DNA of 33,719 nucleotides from Azolla pinnata (GCA_037176905.1 JBBBWG010002192.1:1-33719), one strand, 5' to 3'; shown: positions 8,837-21,277, counted from the stretch's first letter. Translations and numbers: made by a program. Notes: generated by a model from the sequence alone, not told the origin.

Positions 8837-10892
8837 CGCGATCGATGATGAGCAGCATAAGCAATAATCAGATCATCAATGGCAATAGCTGCAATCTCAG
8901 CGCGGCCGCGATGAAGAAGATCAGCCCCAAGGTTAATCACATGGTGGCAGCTGCATTGCAGGAGAAGCAGCTGCAATCTGCCCAGCTCATGAGCCCGATG
9001 ATGATGCCGAATGCAGTGGTAGTGAATCAGCCGCCGAGGATCAGCAGCGCGAGCCCCTACCGGACTCAGCTCCAGCGCGAGAGCCACATCCTTGCCGAGC
9101 GGCAGCGCCGCGAGGAGATGAACGACAAGTTCACCATCCTCCGCGCCATGATCCCCAAGCTCACCAAGGTCATAAAAACCAAATCTCGATGCGAATCTCG
9201 ATCGCACCTCCAACCCTAATGGGGTCGTGCAATCGATCGATCCCGACATGCTAGCTGGATCATGCTTATACATTCAATGAGATCCTGACCTTGGATGCAT
9301 TATTAATTCCATGCCTTTCGAATCGCGCATTGCATTGCATTGCATTGCATGCCCATGATCTGTTAGACATTTGGATGCATCTTAATTCATTCCATGCCTT
9401 TCGAATGCGCATTGCATTTGGATGCATAATTCCATGCCTTTCGAATGCATTGCACGCCCATGATCCGAGATTGGATGCATATTGATTTCCATGCCTTTCG
9501 AATGCATTGCATTGCATGCCCACCATCTGACACCGGATGCATAATTCCATGCGTCTGATCGGATGCATTTGCATGTTGCGCGTACATCATCTGACATCGG
9601 ATGCATAATTCCGTGCGTTTTGAATGCATTTGCATGTTATACACGCCCATCCTCTGACACTGGATGCATAATCCCATGCGATTTGAATGCACAATTTGCA
9701 TTGCATTGCATATGTCCCTGACTGCTTCCAAATGCAATCCCCATGATCTGACATTGGATGCATACTTCCATGCGTTTTTGAATGCATAATTTGCATTGCA
9801 TTGCATAATATGCCCCTGACTGCTTCCAAAATGCAAGCTCTTGCCCATCTTGCAGAAGGACAAGGCCTCCATTGTGACGGACACTATCAACTACATCAAA
9901 GAGCTGGAGAAGAAGGTGTCGCTCCTTCAATCCGCCGCTCGGAGCAGCAAGCAGTCGACCGTCGCTTCATTGCCGAAGAAGATCATCAGCACGACGAGAA
10001 ACGCCAGATCGATCATGCAGCCTCCGATCGCAGCCCATAAGATCGATGACGGCGGGGATGAGATGGATTCGGCTGCAAATCAAGCCCCAGCCCTCCAGCA
10101 AAAGACTTGTAAACCGAATGATTCAGCTGAAGGAGCAGTTAATACCGATCCTCCGATGCCCATCGATGAAGCCGGCGCTAGCGCCACGACATCGCCCTCG
10201 ATCCCCCAGAACCTCCACAACCAAGTATGTAATCATCTTGACAGCATGTATAGTGACTTAGAGATGGTAGGGATCTTGCAAAACACTTGTAGCAAAAGCC
10301 AGGTACCAGTCTGCAATATTTGGGAGATTTGTGCAGGAACCAATAGTACACTGTCATGATATAGCAGCTAGTAGTACCAGTACCAGCTCCTCCAGCAGAT
10401 TGAGGAGGGTGAAGGTGGGGCAAGTCGAGATCGAGGACCTCGGCGGCAACGCAGCGGTGATCAAGCTCGTGACGAGGCGGAGCCGAGGCGTCGTGCTTCG
10501 GCTGCACGTAGCGCTGGTCCAAGACTGCAAGGTCGATGTAATCCAATCCAATGTCACCACCGTCGGCGACAACATGATCCACTTCGTCACCATCGGGGTA
10601 CTAAATCTAGCCATCAGATCATCGATCGATCCCGATCCCTCGTTTTGCAAGCGATTTCCATGCCCGATTTCTCTACCAGCCTGATTGATGCATCTCAGGC
10701 TTTTCCTGCTTCTTTTCCTGCTTTAACCCAAAGTTCCGCATTGCTTCTCTCTCATGCACACAGCTGACCGTGGGCATCAGCTCCACGCTCATCGATGTCG
10801 CCTCCGCTCTTCAGCTCGCCATATCCAGCCCCTCCTCCGCCACAACTGCGACGACAAATCCAGGGTTCGGACTTGATGAAGCCGCGACTTGA
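8209..10892 (+). CDS. bHLH transcription factor with C-terminal ACT-like domain
   Basis: Four exons, 8209-9168, 9856-10224, 10337-10597 and 10764-10892, all in phase 0, give 572 residues. The bHLH domain spans the intron 1 junction. Its basic region has H293, E297 and R301, the H-x3-E-x3-R pattern that contacts E-box/G-box DNA, followed by helix 1 and MIPKLTK. The second exon continues KDKASIVTDTINYIKELEKK, a standard plant helix 2. About residues 465-535 (KVGQVEIEDLGG to HFVTIGLTVG) resemble the ACT-like dimerisation fold found at the C-terminus of many plant bHLH proteins. The N-terminal 290 residues are Asp/His/Gly-rich low complexity with ten Gln at 200-209. The start at 8209 is the first ATG after an in-frame TGA near 8182; 8278 is an alternative. 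The 10337 acceptor is the least certain junction, because nearby AGs would remove a Ser/Thr-rich linker but break phase. Subfamily and target genes are not recognised. Confidence 0.85.
8806..8835 (+). repeat. CAA repeat encoding Gln10
   Basis: Ten CAA codons in a row lie inside the bHLH reading frame and encode residues 200-209. Length polymorphism between individuals would be expected for a pure triplet run of this kind. Confidence 0.9.
9291..9835. repeat. Minisatellite filling intron 1 of the bHLH gene
   Basis: Eight or nine diverged units of about 50-95 bases each begin with a variant of TTGGATGCATAATTCCATGC. They then contain TTTCGAATGCATTGC and end with a GCCCATGATCTGACA-type word. Internal GCATT pentamers vary in number. 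The last two units share an added TGACTGCTTCCAAA end. The array stops about 20 bases before the exon 2 acceptor (AG at 9854-9855). Minus-strand open frames here, up to 167 codons, are by-products of the repeat. Confidence 0.92.
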
Positions 10893-11782
10893 CGATTGCG
10901 GCTTCTTCGATTTCCATGTCTTCTAAACTATGCAGGATGCCTGAGCAAACCATAGCTGCTTAGGGTTTGCTCTCCCCCCCAAATTTTGGTTGTTTTTGAC
11001 TTCATCTGCTTCAATTGGGTTGCCTGCCTACACTGCTTTTTCTTTCCAGAACCTGGTCTTTGGCCATGGAAAACAACAGATGGGGAGAAAATAGCATTCT
11101 AAACAGAGGAAGGACTTCATATACTCAAGTCTGTATCATATGTGCATATATACATATGGAGACATACATACATTTACATTACATTTACATTTCACAACCA
11201 AGATTATGGTACTGACGGTGCCACTTACATACATACATCAATGAATGATACACATGCATGCACAACATTGGGGGGCACATATCCGGAATCCAATTCCAAG
11301 AAATGAAAATGTTGTCTTGCAAGGATATATTATACTTCCCATCAGTCTTTTCCAAATTTCCAGCATTGATCTGGTGACTCTTATTCCTGGAACACTCTTT
11401 CTTCTGTTATCCTCCGAGAATGGCTTATTCAAAAAATGATACTTTGAACAATTTGATGGTTTACAAATTGAATGAATGTATAATGTCATATCATTCTTCT
11501 TCCCAGAGCTCTAGTACATGCCATTCTCTGGGAAGAGGTATACATGACCTCGTACTTTACACAATCGGCGTGTCAAAGTCTGATCAAATAGAATGCAAAA
11601 CGCATATCGGTACATACACTAATGTGTGTTTGTATGATAAAAGGCAAAACACACATCTGTGTCCATGTACACAACATATAATTTAGTACAGGTATAAACA
11701 TGCATATATAAATACGACTCAATGCAATGTACATGTCGGCAGAGCAGTAGTGAATTCCATGTATATACACACCGATGAATCA
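10893..11782. other. Convergent intergenic region between bHLH and ALIX genes
   Basis: Both neighbouring genes end here, so the stretch should hold their 3' UTRs and poly(A) sites. It is AT-rich, with a TACA/TTACAT simple repeat at about 11160-11195. No coding region is recognisable. Confidence 0.55.
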
Positions 11783-14700
11783 TCAATTATCTCGAGGGTT
11801 TGGATACTGTGGTGGATCTGACGCTTGGGAGGCACTCGAGTAGGCATTCAAGGAATCAGCATTGTAATATGCCCCTTGCCAACCAGGGTATGGCGGTTGG
11901 CTGTAATTATGGCTTTGGGGTGGTGGTACCTGACCTCCTCCACTATTTGGATGAGATTGAGGCTGTTGCCCTGGAGATGAAGTGCCGAAAGGAGAGTGCC
12001 TCGACATCTGCCTCTGCAGATCCTCAATCATATCTTGACTCTGTATTTCGCGTGTCATTACATAATCGCTGCATTGTTGATTCAACTCACCAATCACAGC
12101 CTTGACATCAAAACAGAGCAACAGAGAGCATGATCACAGCAATGTGAGTTATATGTTCATATGCAAACTCACATCCGTGAAAATATTATATGACGAAGAA
12201 CATTATCTGTAAGCTGCAGACCTGGAGAGAAATATAAAAATTGAGGCCGGCATTGTTTATGTTGTCACGGATTTCTCGATATTTTGCTATTGCTTTATTG
12301 ATCTGCTCGAAAGTGCGCTCCTGGGATGCTGAGCATAAGAAACAACTCTAAACAGAAGTACATATTTGTCCCAATGATCTTGAAGTTCACTGGTATACAC
12401 TTAGGACCAGGCTCACATTGCACATCTACTACACTTACAAAGGCCTAGTGAAGCTTACACATTGTGGAGTTGAAAAACATTTTACTCCGATACACCACCA
12501 CCCAAGTTGAAAGTTCATTTACAAATTGAGCAAGTAAAACATACAGTCCTCACCTTTGAAATCTTGCAGCTTGAAGGCAACCACAAATGAATTATTCTGC
12601 ACCTGGAGGAAAAAACAAAAAAGACATATTATTAGCACTTATATGCTGGAAAATGCCTCAGTTTCAAATAGATTGCATGCCTTCCCACATCGAAAGTTAA
12701 CAAATGCACAGACAGCTCTCTTGTAGGCGCTAAAATAATTGTGTTCTGTCATGAGTAAACCTTGCTAATGTTCAAGGTCCATATGCATAATTTGGTAATT
12801 GAAAGAAACTGTATAGATTTTCAACCTTGATTTGTTCGAGCAGCTGCTCCTGCAACTGCACATTCTTGTCGACTTCTTCAAAGATGTGGTCATATTTTGC
12901 TAGCTCTATTTTGAAAAGCTCCTCATAGGATCCAGATGTGCTCATCAGCTTTGGTAAGATATTGTCCTGAGTTGACATATAACAGCTCCCACTATATTTT
13001 ATCTCTTATGATGATTCACACAAAATCAAAATAAGCTTAGAATTAGAAAAACCTTCTGCCTCATTTCTTTGAGCATATCCTGGAGCCCCACGCGTTGTGT
13101 AGCTAAATTCTCCAATTTTGCCTACACATAAGAATGAAAAACTCTTTAGTTTTTCGACAAGGAATATAACAATGTAAGGGGCAGTGAAAATTATTAGTTT
13201 CAATAGCATCTTACAATGGAGCAAAAAGAGCAGCATTAAAACTATTAAAGAAATCAGAATAGTATCCCTCAAAAGTAAATGTTTGACACCACATAAAAGG
13301 AGCCGCCAATATGGAAAATGCACACAGAGGAACGCAACTTTGGCACCCAATCAGATCATGACACTGGCCAGGAACTCGGTTCATGATTCTACACTCAAGC
13401 ACAGGGATTAGCCAGCAACCTACCAACCCATCATCCAATACACAGAAGTTCACAAAGCTCCTGCTGTATACAAGCATCAATGCTCTCGAAACTGGTCAAG
13501 AGAATTTCAGGAGACAATCAAGCACACCAGAGTAGCCGACACAGTGCCTAAAAATGATAAACTCAATAAGCACAAAGAATCGGTGTGTCAACATCAAGCA
13601 GCTAGACTGTGCATGCTCACGAAAGGGTTAAAAACCAGATAGTCTTAAGTGAAATTTCGCCAGCTATCAACAGGACCATATTTCCCAGCAATTTTGATAT
13701 CATATTTGTTTATGAAAGTGTCTGTACCAAACTTTGTTTCAGTGCTCCAATGATTCCAGTCTCATCTCCATCCAAGGACATGATGGGTCTTGCAACAGTT
13801 GGAAGCGCAAGGACTATCTGCAAAGAAAGTAACACAGACATAAGTATGCTTTCAAGTTCCTAGCCAGAAGTTCACATGATCACTCACCGGCTTTACTGAA
13901 AGAATGGACATGAGATCCCAGTTATCATGGATAATGCGCCGAATCCGTTCATCTACTTTCCCAGCTTGCAACAGCTTACTACGGTAGCTATTTATCCGAT
14001 CTTGAAAGCTCTTAGTCAGTGTGGCGGACTGTGGCCGTGTCCAGTGCTTGCCATATTGTGATAGCAGTCTTGCATCTTCCTCTGCTTCCTTTTGCAGTAT
14101 TCTCTCACAATCGATCAGCATCTCTTCATTGATCCGATTCAGGTCCTTCAACTGAGCCATTTCATTCTCCAAGCCCAATGGACCGCCATCCAATTGAACT
14201 GCTTCGACATCCTCTCTAAGTTGCTGAGGTAGGATAGAGCCTCCGTCTAGTGCATGAAGGGACTCTGGAAGATCCATCTCTTTCAACCTCCCATTGGCTG
14301 TCTCATCCGCTCGTTGCAATTTATCCCCATGGCTTCTTATGACTTCATCCAGCATTTCCGTATATCTAGAAAATGCCATTGTACTGCTATCCGGCACGAT
14401 GCTTGCAAACATCTTTTCGTTGCTTGCATCCAAAACATCCAACAAAGTGGAAGGCTTCACAAGTGAAACTTCTGGTAACGGTGTCAACGATTCAGCCGAA
14501 GGGACTCTCATGAGATAAACACGATCATTTTCTTTCTTAGCTTGTTCAAGGTTACAATTAACCTTGGCTTCTAGGCTGGAAATGGTATCGAAAAGCTGGT
14601 TAACAGCACCACGTCCAGATTTTATCGCCCTAGCAAGAAGGCTACTGGCAGAACTCAAACGGGCTATTTCTTCCCCAATCTCTTGTTTCTCATGAAGGTC

Positions 14701-15504
14701 TAGGGATACCCTATAACACGCTTCTCCATAATATTGAGCAGCTTTTAATTGCACATGAGTGACCCAGGATTTCTCGATGTGTTTGTTGAGAGGATCTAGT
14801 GTTAATGCAGCCTGGGCTTCCTCATAATACAACCCAACTTGCCTTGCAAGCTTACTGCATATGACATAGGCTTTATTATCAGAAATAGCCTTTTCAAAGA
14901 AACACTCCTGAGCTTGAGCAAGCATAAGCCTCTCCAACATCCCAGCACATTCGACGGAGACATCGACGGTCGAATTGTTCCCATTAGAAGCCTTCAAAGA
15001 GATTTTATCTCTGAGAAAAGCGAAAGCACCGGCTGCTGCTTGGAAGCAATTACAAGCTTGTTTAATGCCATCAAGGGTAGATCTATTCGCACCCAACGCT
15101 ATCTGGCTTTGCACAGCACCTAGGTTGAACACTACAGATGCTTTCTCAAAATGTATGTTGCGCTGGGTTGCTTTCTTACCTGGCTTGAAGGCATCGCTCC
15201 AAGCGAAAGCGACTGCATTCACATGCGTTTTCTCGCCCGATATCGGGAACCGTGATTCCATCACGCAGAGAGCTCTATAATACCTTTGCAAAAGGTCTCT
15301 CCGATCCTCGAGAGAATTGGCGGACCTCTCGACGTCTTCTCGGAGCTTCTGGACCATTCTCAGGTCTTCCTCATAGTCAGACGCCAGGACTGCCGAGTAA
15401 TTCCTCTCGATATACGCCTTCATGGGTCCATACAGGTCAACAGGGCTTGTCCTCTTCTCTTGAACAGCGAGCATAACATTGACGGTTCTTGAAGGACTAA
15501 CCAT
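11783..15504 (-). CDS. ALIX: ALIX/BRO1-domain protein (plant ALIX homologue)
   Basis: Seven exons in transcript order, 15504-13888, 13817-13728, 13121-13053, 12966-12826, 12602-12554, 12328-12222 and 12100-11783, give 796 residues with matching phases. Residues from about 20 to 390 form a BRO1 domain (SPVDLYGPMKAYIERNYS near the start, HFEKASVVFNLGAVQSQIA in the middle). These domains bind the ESCRT-III subunit SNF7/CHMP4. Residues ~400-705 are helical like the V domain, including the ALKQSL, LKEMRQK and DNILPKLM blocks; family members use this region for cargo and ubiquitin binding. A Pro/Gln/Tyr-rich tail (PPPQSHNYSQPPYPGWQG) follows. By family knowledge it acts on multivesicular endosomes in vacuolar sorting. 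The first ATG lies in frame just before the BRO1 domain. The 13122-13727 intron (606 bp) holds nothing recognisable. Exon 1 carries two-thirds of the protein. The tail looks somewhat shorter than in homologues I recall (~850 residues). Confidence 0.93.
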
Positions 15505-15529
15505 AGCAGCAGCAGCAGCAGCAGCAGCA
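15505..15529. repeat. AGC triplet repeat in the ALIX 5' UTR
   Basis: About eight AGC triplets (GCT on the transcribed strand) abut the ALIX start codon, so they lie in the 5' UTR immediately before the ATG. Such a repeat next to the start could vary in length and affect leader structure. Confidence 0.85.
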
Positions 15530-15884
15530 ATTCCCTGATGAATATAGCTACACAGGTACCCACTTTTTCTCTATATCAAAGAGGGGAAGCAAAACCCTTG
15601 CTGAGAGAAGAACACACCTGGCCGATTCAACGTGTACAAAAAAGCTCCTTACAGGATTTTTCTGTCGGATGAGGCACCGATCGGTCTGGGAGATGGTCGG
15701 GGCCGATTTAGGGTTTGTTGTGTACAGCAGGTTGGGGGGGGGAACCTGGTACCTTATTTAGGGTTTCTGGCGACTTGGGCAGCTGAGGAATTTAGGGTTT
15801 GTGGAGGGTGGGGCTGTTGCAGCAGCGATTCGGGGCTGCAAGCGAGGATGGGAGGAGGATCTGTCTCTCTGTTTTGCTGGGAAG

Positions 15885-15917
15885 GTCTTCTTCTTCTTCT
15901 TCTTCTTCTTCTTCTTC
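15885..15917. repeat. TTC triplet microsatellite
   Basis: Ten or more uninterrupted TTC units lie about 380-410 bases upstream of the ALIX start. Pyrimidine on plus and GAA on minus. Confidence 0.92.
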
Positions 15918-16257
15918 ATTCCTGCCTTTGAAAAACAGAGTGCTTCTTCTTCTTTGTCTTTTGGGCACAAGGGAAGTGAAAATTTTTGGAACACAAAAAG
16001 GCCAACTAACTTTTCACAAGAGGGGGAAAACAACTAACTCTTTTGTTCAGGACAATGCAAAGATTTTCACTTTGTCAAACCTCTTGAGCTGGGAAGGAGG
16101 AAGGAGGAGGGGCCCTCGTTCAATCGGCGCCGATCTGTAGACAAAAGTGTTCCAGATTCCTTCTTCCGAGATAGATCTGGAATTTCGCGTCATTGACGCC
16201 TTTTTTCTGGCCTCCGATAGACTTCGGGCAATAGCAGAAGAGGGCGATTTAAAAGAC

Positions 16258-16258
<1 letters not shown>

Positions 16259-16293
<35 letters not shown>
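16259..16293. repeat. AG dinucleotide microsatellite
   Basis: About 16 AG units in a row lie ~760 bases upstream of the ALIX ATG. On the ALIX strand it reads CT. GA/CT tracts are common in plant promoters and can recruit BBR/BPC factors (family knowledge); a role here is not shown. Confidence 0.92.
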
Positions 16294-16297
<4 letters not shown>

Positions 16298-17062
16298 GAG
16301 AGGTGATGGGGCGTGACACGGAGGCTCTGAAATAATCGAACCGTGTCCGAGCTGAATGACCCTTCAAAACTCTTGGGGGATGAAGAGGCAATGTTTTTGA
16401 TCGATTAAATCCCCAAGGAAAAACCGCAATGGCTAGAGATGCTCGATATCATGGAGAAGCGTGTGTTATCAGTGTAGTCCCTGGAACCTTCATGAGATAG
16501 AAGAGCCTCCTCAGATACTCTGTACATTCCTCGTCTGTTTTACAGAATGCCTCTTCGATTTCATAGCTATTGCCCTGATCGATTCCTAACTGGCTTGACT
16601 TTGCATTTTTCTTCTGTGTAATATATGCCTGATGCTCTGCTTGGCTGCTTTGTCCTTCGACGTCGAGTCTTCCTCTCAATTAATTCCAAAGATGGGGCCG
16701 ATTCCAAGTCAATCTTTCGGCTTTTCCAACCCCTCGTACAACTCCAAACACAGATCGTGCGTTTCCTTTCTATGTATATAAATCAAATCATTCCGATGCA
16801 CACAATCAAAAGACGTTTTCCGCTGCATATAACATCGTTCTTCAGCACACAATCGTATGCTTTCCGCATAACATCATTTGACCTACAAATATGCCAATGC
16901 GAGGCTGTGGCTATGTCTAGAAGAAGCTATGGTTCTAGTTACAGCACAAATGAGGCCAAATTCAGCACAGCAGAATCGGAAACAGACATGTAGAAACCAG
17001 AAGTACAACCCCATTGCTTATCCGCCGACTTACAATGGATTTTAGAATCGATTACACTTGAA

Positions 17063-17140
17063 ATGTTCTGCCATTTTCATCATCAGCAGCAGCAGCAGCA
17101 ATGTTCTGCCATCTTCATCGTCGTCATCAGCAGCAGCAGC
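17063..17140. repeat. About 39-bp direct duplication with CAG triplets
   Basis: Two tandem copies (17063-17100 and 17101-17140) start ATGTTCTGCCAT and end in CAG triplets. They lie just beyond the Rab-GAP stop codon and probably fall in its 3' UTR. Confidence 0.85.
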
Positions 17141-17239
17141 GATCGCTCTCGGGTGGAGCTTCGGAGCTTTTTCTAACTACTTGTTGGGCATTCCATGTTA
17201 GATCCTTATTAGGTACAGAACAAGAGATTGTTGCAAATG

Positions 17240-20200
17240 TTAGTTACAGTTAAGATGGCTTGGCGCCCGGTCGAACATCACGCGCCACATGAACGCTCGC
17301 GACAGCACCATCTCGAGCTCCTGATATGTCCACCTCCGAGTCGGAAGGTGCTGGAGAAACAATACCATCTCTTGGAAATCGAGTCTTTGGAGCTGCTCGC
17401 TCCACTGTACAAAGTCGAGAGATCACAGCATGTAAGAGGCGATGACCAGAGAGAACAGATTAATCAGTAGCACCAGAGAGAATATGTGCAGGCTTGTTGA
17501 ATCATTCCAACAAAAACATTGTAAAAGGCACAAATTTTACTGTAAAATGCGCAAATTTTACTGTAAAACGCGCAAATTTTACTGTAAAATGCGCAAATTT
17601 CCACTTTCAAAGCAGCTGTCACGCTTAATTTTATACATCTACTCACTTCGGTACCACAAGAAACAGCCAAACTTCTGTGCTTCATCAAGAACAAGTAGAG
17701 AAGATCAAGACTTACTGTCAACAGAAAGCTGGCACATACATAAACAAGGAAATCTGGAAATTTATCTCCTTCAGCAAGATATGTATCCCACAACCGAGTC
17801 ACTAGCAGAAACGGAATCTGTAATACAACGCACATGCTTCAATCAGAACCATTACAGTATTATGAAATGCAAGCTATAGATCTGGTTCTCGATGAAAGAC
17901 AAAAAGATGAATGCTTCATACACACAAAAAACGATGTTTTGCATTCCAAATGGTGATGCATTCTGCGTGTCACCTCACGGATCAGAAGACAATTGACCCA
18001 TCTGAATGCGAATTGTAGAAACTCAAGGCCTTGCCTTTCAATATGTTTTGAGACTGCTTCTGAAAAAATAGACATTAATTTTGTCAAAATAAAATTAGAA
18101 GCCTCTATGAAACAGACATACAGGAGTTCCAAAAGAAACCAATCAGTTCAAAAGACCTTGATATTAATGGACATACAACACAAATGGTATATCGTATGAC
18201 ACCAGAACCACAAAGAACAGTGGACTATTCATGGTTTCTCTCATAAAAACTTTTGAGACTGAGGCTATCATGGCTTTTCTCAAAAAACTTTGGCATCTAC
18301 TTATTGCACCATAATAGAATTCATCCTGGAAAGTCCGATGGTGAAGATTTTTCAAAGGCAAAAGCTGTAAGCATAGGATCCTGAGATTCTTTCAGAATAT
18401 GTGTAGTTACGTCTATTTTCTTTTGAGATATGAAAATATTTGAAGTATCTTTTATTTTTAAGTGACACATTCATTCAACAGAGTCATGACATGTAGAGAT
18501 GTTACATTGATAAATACGTCTCAAATGCATGGCAATCAAATGAAGGGATTAGAAGACAGACCATCTATACGCCGAACAAGCTCCTTGAGTTTGAAAACAA
18601 GCCGTTGAATTCCTGGCTGTGCAAACGTGTAATGATCTTGGATATTGTCCAGCAGTTTAGAGAGACACCAATAACAATCTGCCTCAATGTTGGACAGCTT
18701 GGCAGACGGAAGCTTTGACACAATCCAATCTTCCATTTCTCCTTCCATATGTTCTGACAAGAAGACCACCAAAAAAGGAGTAGCAAGGTCATTAATACCT
18801 TGAACATATCCACTAGCTGGGTGACGAATGGCCCTGCGTTCAAATACCAATTCCCAATCAATCAATGGGACTTGAAGTTCATTCAATCAAGAGCTTTAGA
18901 CTTATATGGATGAGTGCGAATGAAAATTTATTCTGCATTAGCTACAACATGCCATATGATCTGGCTTCCTTCTTTCAATGAGAAAATGTGACTCAAGCAG
19001 CTGGACACGAGGGGTCTTTATAGTCTACATCAAAACAAACAATTTAAGATAAGCCAACACTGAGAAATAATCAGACCAGATATACAGAATGCGCTCTAAG
19101 CAAGCTTGTATAACAGGCTGATGAAAGAATGCAACATCAGGCATAGTTCTCGGACAGTCCACAGAAATCTGCAAGTAAAATGATCACACAAAATTCAGAA
19201 GATATATAACCACACAGTTCACTTATTTGATTCAGAAATTTATAACCAATACCTGCCGAAGGGTATGCATCTCATCCTCTGCTCTATCTGCATCTGGAAT
19301 ATCATAATATTGAGAAACACAATCAGCATATTCAAGCCGTTTTCTCATAAGTGCAACTTCTCTTCTATCAGAATTTGGTGGGGAGTAACCCTGCACCATA
19401 ATACAACTAACAATTAACCAGAATAGTCTGAAATACCTTATAAACATATGCAAATTTAGTCATTTTAGAGGTTATAATGTGTGAGATATATGAATCCTAT
19501 ACTTACCAGCAAAAGGCGCCAAACCAGCGGTCTCATATCTGCCGGAACACCACTCCATGCAATTTCTCTCAATGCATCTAAAGAAATGGCATAAAACATC
19601 AAGAAAATGAACATTCAAGTACATATAGATAATACACTCACGAGAAGTATGTCACAAAATAATCCTTTACTCACCCAAATCAACTACTGGAGCAGAGAGC
19701 TCTTTTTTAAATTTCGCAATCCGTGCACTATCTGTCGCTCTACCCCCCGATACACGCTTCTGAATCGGAGTTGAGCCACTATCCTTGTTTACATTTTCAG
19801 GAGCGGAGCTCATTGACATGTCTGATGTATCTACTGATGATTCAGCTTCATTTGGCCCAGGATGTTCCACCTACATCATAACAATTATCAACAGATACAG
19901 TTTCATAACAGTATCCTATGTTAATATTAACTGCATCCTATGAAAGCCTGAATTTTAAGCACATCATGGCCATGTGGAATGAACACAAAATTCTAGAAGG
20001 CCAGGAATCAATGTAGAACAATCCCAACCATACACACAATGTGCTTGCAGAAATACATCACAAATAACATGGGCAATTTTCATGAGCAGCCAGGTATGTT
20101 ATATTTGCTTACATGTGTAGAGAAGCTTCTTAGATGAACAAAAAATGAAAGGCATGAAAACAAAAATACTCTTTGCAACCCTTCCATGGAAAGAAACCTT

Positions 20201-21277
20201 TATTTCACTGTAAGCTACTGAAGGCTATGTTTTCCTTGAATCTCCAGTGGTTCAAGTGTCTTTGAAAATTCTGTTTATGTGTTTCACAACCCTCTGTACA
20301 ACTATAGGTCAGCTATAACCAATAACCATGGACTCTTTACATGTTATGTGGGAGTAGCACCGTCAGCTCTTTAAAATAACATTGAAATGCACTTTCCGGT
20401 GTGAGAACAATTACCTTAACATAGCCTCCACTATCACTAAAATCTGAGAGTGGATCATTATCTCCATCGGATCGATCTGAAGTTGATGCAGAAGGAATTG
20501 TCACCCCAGAACCTTTGATTGTAGTATCCGTTTTCCTGCTTAGTAGGACTCTACCAGGGAATGATCTGCCACTTAACAACCTAACAAGGAAACGGAACAG
20601 ATTAAAACTTTAAAAAACAGAACCTTTCAGAAGGACAAAACCTAAGCTTTACTCAGTCCTCAATTTCCGGCGAATCAAGTTAAGATAAAAAGGTAGCATT
20701 AATGTGAGCCCCACCTTGTACTTTGACAAAACTATACAAAATGAACAGAGTCAGCGTCTTGTATGAATCAGAAGTATCCTTGAGTTGAGCGAATCTAAAC
20801 AAGAAGTCACTGAGCTCCCTTGTGAATGAGGAGCACACCAAAAATGTACATCATAAAAACGTCTGTCTGTATGAAGATATGATCTTTTGTGTGACAGCGC
20901 AAATCTCGATGAGCTTAAAAATATATTGGACGAATTCATTCATGCCATCAATCCAAATGTTGCTTAAGGAAGCAGGCAGTGGCTTATCAGGACAACCATT
21001 AAAAGAGCTTGGAAATCTTCAGCAGAACTCCCATTAAGCTCTATATATGTGGGTGGATAAAGAAATCTCCACGCATGTGCGAATCATACATGATCTTAAG
21101 ACAAATCTAACCCGTGGATTGACAACACTGTATGAAGAGAATGCTGAAATCATCAACAATATCACCAGCACGAGCAAGAAGATTAAACCCTTACCCTTGA
21201 ACATTCTTGAGGGTTTGATTGAATCTGCTGTCCAGATTCCCGTCTCTCCTGCTCTCAGACTCAGAGGGGGGCTTCAT
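17240..21277 (-). CDS. TBC-domain Rab GTPase-activating protein (GYP1/TBC1D22-like)
   Basis: Ten exons in transcript order, 21277-21195, 20580-20415, 19870-19675, 19577-19507, 19390-19253, 19168-19077, 18833-18562, 18059-17974, 17817-17716 and 17404-17240, keep phase and give 456 residues. The N-terminus (FNQTLKNVQGLLSGRSFPG) and SGVPADMRPLVWRLLL are typical of plant GYP1-class proteins. The catalytic dual finger is intact: R225 in ISVDCPRTMPDVAFF and Q260 in SGYVQGINDL. IPFLLVTRLWDTYLAEG (from residue 369) is the usual C-terminal TBC block, followed by WSEQLQRLDFQEM. It should speed GTP hydrolysis by a Rab of the secretory or endosomal system; which Rab cannot be told. Residues ~35-140 are Ser-rich and probably disordered. 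Introns at 20581-21194, 19871-20414, 18060-18561 and 17405-17715 exceed 300 bases; only the last holds a clear repeat. The start is the ATG heading the first-exon frame. Confidence 0.93.
17520..17602. repeat. 21-bp tandem repeat x4 in the last Rab-GAP intron
   Basis: Four consecutive units, each TGTAAAATGCGCAAATTTTA plus C or close to it, start at 17520, 17541, 17562 and 17583. The unit is exactly seven codons. On the gene strand it lies in the intron between exons 9 and 10 (17405-17715). Confidence 0.95.

Larger units (their letters stand above)
15505..17239. other. Intergenic region: ALIX 5' flank and Rab-GAP 3' flank
   Basis: The end next to 15505 should hold the ALIX promoter and 5' UTR; the end next to 17239 should hold the Rab-GAP 3' UTR. 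Open frames at 16449-16679 (minus) and 16625-16993 (plus) have no recognisable motif. I could not assign a TATA box. Simple repeats in the stretch are listed separately. Confidence 0.5.

Noticed and set aside
8342-9273. Long minus-strand frames opposite bHLH exon 1
   Set aside because: They lie antisense to a confirmed bHLH coding exon with high GC, which lowers stop frequency on the other strand; no domain is seen.
9387-9890. 167-codon minus-strand frame in bHLH intron 1
   Set aside because: The frame follows the minisatellite periodicity (repeated MHP and CNA words) and runs into bHLH exon 2 antisense.
13006-13480. 114- and 89-codon minus-strand frames inside the ALIX gene
   Set aside because: They mostly cover ALIX intron 2; the true exon within (13121-13053) is read in another frame.
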